In this document: piece after piece, positions 5,367 through 7,265 of the stretch
How the letters are laid out: each line of letters opens with the position of its first letter
Position numbering within the stretch: the stretch's first letter is position 1
NCBI GenBank assembly: GCA_964492925.1
Contig: CAZBMF010000107.1
Span: 1 to 7,265 of the forward strand
Reading direction: 5' to 3'
DNA length: 7,265 nucleotides
DNA from: VMCP01 sp964492925
GTDB taxonomy: Bacteria; Bacteroidota; Bacteroidia; NS11-12g; UBA955
The notes under the pieces: generated by a model
Database searches by the model: none
What the model was told of the DNA's origin: nothing
The model's input: only the letters and a program-made list of their open reading frames with translations
Program-made: the position numbers and the translations under genes

Positions 5367-6977
5367 TTACCCCATTACTTTATTCAATTTCTTTAACATG
5401 AAGAATAACAACAAAGCCGCTGACAGCAACAGAATGGTATTTACATAAAAGAAATTGGCTTTATTGTCGTAAGTGTCCCACAATGAGCTCAAAACGCCTG
5501 ATAGCTTATTTCCGATAGACGTAGCAAGGAACCAACCTCCCATCATAAGGGCAGTTAATCTTTGAGGACTTAGTTTTGATACCAGGGACAATCCCATTGG
5601 ACTTAAAAAAAGTTCACCGATTGTAATAACAGCATACGAAGAAATGAACCACATTGGCGAGGATTTCTCGGCTCCGTTGTTACAAGCGTAAACGGCAGCC
5701 ACCATAACCAGGCACGACAAGGCAGAAACAAACAATCCTAAAGCAATTTTAGTAGGTGTTTTAGGTTCAAGTCCTCTCCTTCTTAAAAATGCAAAAAACG
5801 CCAATACCAATGGTGTTAGGGCAACCACCCAAAAAGGATTCACGGATTGAAAAAGATTTGTATTAAATGCAAAAATTGAATCATTTTCTTTTGGCATTTT
5901 TGCGCCATCATAATTTTTGAAGTAATTGGGATAATTGTATTCTTTTGCGCCTTTTTTAATTGGCCTAAACTGATTATCCAAGTAAGCCACTGAATCTTTG
6001 TTGTAATCAATCTTTTCTGCGAGTTTCACACTTTTAATTACAGGTAAAACTGAAGCTGGAACTTCTCTGTCCGTATAACGATCGGCCCAGGTATTTAAAG
6101 TGGATCCATTTTGTTTAAAAACAGCCCAAAATGCAATTACAACAGCAAAAATTGCAAGCATTGCACCAATTTGTGATTTTTCTTCTTTGGGGGATTTTCG
6201 GTAAAGCATCACATAGAAAAGCACAACAGGAATACATCCTAATAAAAAAGCATCGGTTGTTTTAGAGCTCACCATTGTAAACGGCAAGAAATATCCAATT
6301 AATCCGAAAGCTACAGATGGAAGCAATATGATGCCGAAAATTTTACCTAGCGACATTTCAGAATCCAATTTTGGTTTGATTACATCGGCATGTTTATAAT
6401 GTTTGGTACCAATCATGAAAATGATAACGCCCAAAAACATCCCTATTCCCGCAGCAATAAAAGCCGCACCCCAACCAAGCATATTGTAAAGAATGGCTCC
6501 AAAGAAATTACAAATGAATGCACCAACATTAATTCCCATGTAAAAGATGTTATAACCGGCATCTTTCATTGAGAGATACTTAGGTTCGTTGTATACATTT
6601 CCTAACAGGGTTGAAATGTTGGGTTTAAAGAATCCATTTCCTACAACAACCAAGGTAATTGCGGTGTATAGGGCTATTTCGCTGTGCACCGACATCAAAC
6701 AGTAGCCGATACCCATTAATATCCCTCCAATTAAAATAGATTTACGGTAACCTAAAAGCCTATCGGCGAGCAATCCACCAACAAAAGGAGTTAAAAACAC
6801 CAAAGCAATGAAAGTTCCGTATAAATCAGAAGCTTCTTTTTCTGTCATGGCAAATCCTTTTTCTACATCTTTTAGATAGAGTGTAAAAATGCCAATCATG
6901 AGGTAATAACCGAATCTTTCCCACATTTCTGAGAAAAACAAAAAGGTTAAGGCTTTTGGGTGTTTGATTTTTTCCAT
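5367..6977 (-). CDS. Proton-coupled oligopeptide transporter (POT/PTR2 family, MFS)
   Basis: A 536-residue inner-membrane protein predicted to import di- and tripeptides using the proton gradient. POT hallmarks: EMWERFGYY (17-25), the ExxERFxYY motif of helix 1 with E17, E20, R21; TPFVGGLLADRLLGYRK (63-79); GNGFFKPNIS (113-122) with K118, matching the helix 4 lysine used in proton/peptide coupling; AGYNIFYMGINVGAF (140-154), the PTR2 signature; and GELFLSPMGLSLVSKLSP (454-471) with E455, matching the conserved helix 10 glutamate. In helix 7 the sequence is FWAVFKQNGSTL (283-294), with lysine K288 where several characterised POTs have an acidic residue. A hydrophilic segment of about 80 residues (298-379) separates helix 7 from the next helix; similar insertions are usual in Bacteroidota POTs. 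The ATG at 6977 gives the conserved KHPK...FFSEMWERF start. No recognisable RBS or clear promoter precedes it; a hairpin and T-tract abut the start codon. A second POT-like gene ends 57 bp upstream on the same strand, suggesting tandem paralogues. Substrate preference is not predictable here. Confidence 0.94.
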   Translation of the reverse strand: MEKIKHPKALTFLFFSEMWERFGYYLMIGIFTLYLKDVEKGFAMTEKEASDLYGTFIALVFLTPFVGGLLADRLLGYRKSILIGGILMGIGYCLMSVHSEIALYTAITLVVVGNGFFKPNISTLLGNVYNEPKYLSMKDAGYNIFYMGINVGAFICNFFGAILYNMLGWGAAFIAAGIGMFLGVIIFMIGTKHYKHADVIKPKLDSEMSLGKIFGIILLPSVAFGLIGYFLPFTMVSSKTTDAFLLGCIPVVLFYVMLYRKSPKEEKSQIGAMLAIFAVVIAFWAVFKQNGSTLNTWADRYTDREVPASVLPVIKSVKLAEKIDYNKDSVAYLDNQFRPIKKGAKEYNYPNYFKNYDGAKMPKENDSIFAFNTNLFQSVNPFWVVALTPLVLAFFAFLRRRGLEPKTPTKIALGLFVSALSCLVMVAAVYACNNGAEKSSPMWFISSYAVITIGELFLSPMGLSLVSKLSPQRLTALMMGGWFLATSIGNKLSGVLSSLWDTYDNKANFFYVNTILLLSAALLLFFMLKKLNKVMG

Positions 6978-7008
6978 AAAAAAAGAGGCTGTAAAAATAC
7001 AGCCTCTT
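6978..7008 (-). terminator. Strong intrinsic terminator-like hairpin abutting the POT start codon
   Basis: An exact 11-bp inverted repeat (6983-6993 and 6998-7008, arms AAGAGGCTGTA and TACAGCCTCTT) encloses a 4-nt loop. Read on the minus strand, the 3' arm runs into seven consecutive T (6984-6978), followed at once by the ATG of the downstream transporter at 6977. It lies 26 bp beyond the stop of the upstream POT-like gene, so it most simply terminates that transcript. Because it would also occupy the leader of the next gene, an attenuator or translation-masking role is possible. Confidence 0.75.
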
Positions 7009-7034
7009 CTATAGATTCTAAAATAAAGTTTAAT

Positions 7035-7265
7035 TTATCTTACTCCGTGCATCATCTTCAACAATTTTGAAGACAAGAAGAATAAGATTACGGATGCTAT
7101 TCCCGCCATATAAACGAACAACATAAAGAAGTCATACAATGTACTAATTTGCATTCCTGCAAAAGATGGTTTTTGTGGCTTTAAATTCCAAACTTGCAAC
7201 TTTTCAAATTCAGCTAATTTTCCTGTTTTAGGATCTTTTTGTTCCACAATTTCATGAGTTAATAA
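7035..7265 (-). CDS. C-terminal fragment of a probable second POT-family peptide transporter, N-terminus off the right edge
   Basis: The frame is open from the right edge to a TAA at 7035-7037, giving 76 residues. A short charged stretch (7-38, rich in K, E and Q) precedes one strongly hydrophobic segment, FFMLFVYMAGIASVILFFL (46-64), and a basic tail SKLLKMMHGVR. The tail aligns by eye with the C-terminus of the complete transporter next door (FFYVNTILLLSAALLLFFM, then LKKLNKVMG), and KLLKMMHGV endings are familiar from Bacteroidota POT proteins. The internal GTG at 7247 is not a convincing start because the frame continues upstream to the window edge. POT membership rests on this short segment only. 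Confidence 0.68.
   Translation of the reverse strand, partial: LLTHEIVEQKDPKTGKLAEFEKLQVWNLKPQKPSFAGMQISTLYDFFMLFVYMAGIASVILFFLSSKLLKMMHGVR

Noticed and set aside
6390..6572. Plus-strand 60-residue open frame inside the POT transporter gene
   Set aside because: It is antisense to conserved POT motifs and its translation has no recognisable content.
7035..7247. A separate 70-residue small membrane protein starting at GTG 7247
   Set aside because: The frame stays open upstream to the window edge, and the sequence resembles the tail of a POT transporter, so it is treated as a partial gene.
1..7265. Mobile element, CRISPR array, toxin-antitoxin or defence system
   Set aside because: No transposase, integrase, regular direct repeats, small gene pair or nuclease/sensor-like gene is present; every sizeable frame is explained by a known family.

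Overview
The window looks like chromosomal DNA from a member of the Bacteroidota, probably Flavobacteriia-like. It is AT-rich, the start codons lack Shine-Dalgarno sequences, and several starts are preceded by TAnnTTTG, the -7 promoter element typical of this phylum. The predicted proteins also resemble Bacteroidota family members. This assignment comes from sequence character alone, with no database search.

Layout, left to right. Positions 1-1648 (minus) hold the N-terminal 549 residues of a secreted BNR/Asp-box beta-propeller protein (VPS10/sortilin-like family); the rest lies beyond the left edge. Positions 1708-2925 (minus) hold a GT4 glycosyltransferase. A 68-bp divergent promoter region separates it from a plus-strand pair: a class I (subgroup Ib) aminotransferase at 2994-4184 and a stand-alone RfaE1/HldA-type sugar kinase at 4211-5203. 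A 163-bp convergent intergenic region crowded with inverted repeats follows. Next is a complete minus-strand proton-coupled oligopeptide transporter of the POT family at 5367-6977. At the right edge (7035-7265, minus) is the C-terminal end of what appears to be a second POT transporter. A strong hairpin-plus-T-tract lies between the two transporters.

Functionally this is mostly housekeeping and surface physiology. The glycosyltransferase and heptose-kinase-like protein suggest surface glycan or LPS synthesis. The aminotransferase serves amino-acid metabolism and the tandem POT transporters take up peptides. The neighbourhood does not form one obvious pathway.

No RNA genes, mobile elements, CRISPR arrays or defence-type systems were seen, and no gene-free stretch exceeds 170 bp. 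I found no convincing undescribed system. The observations most worth following are regulatory: -7 elements unusually close to three start codons (possible leaderless mRNAs), a terminator-like hairpin running straight into a start codon, and a dyad overlapping the glycosyltransferase stop codon.
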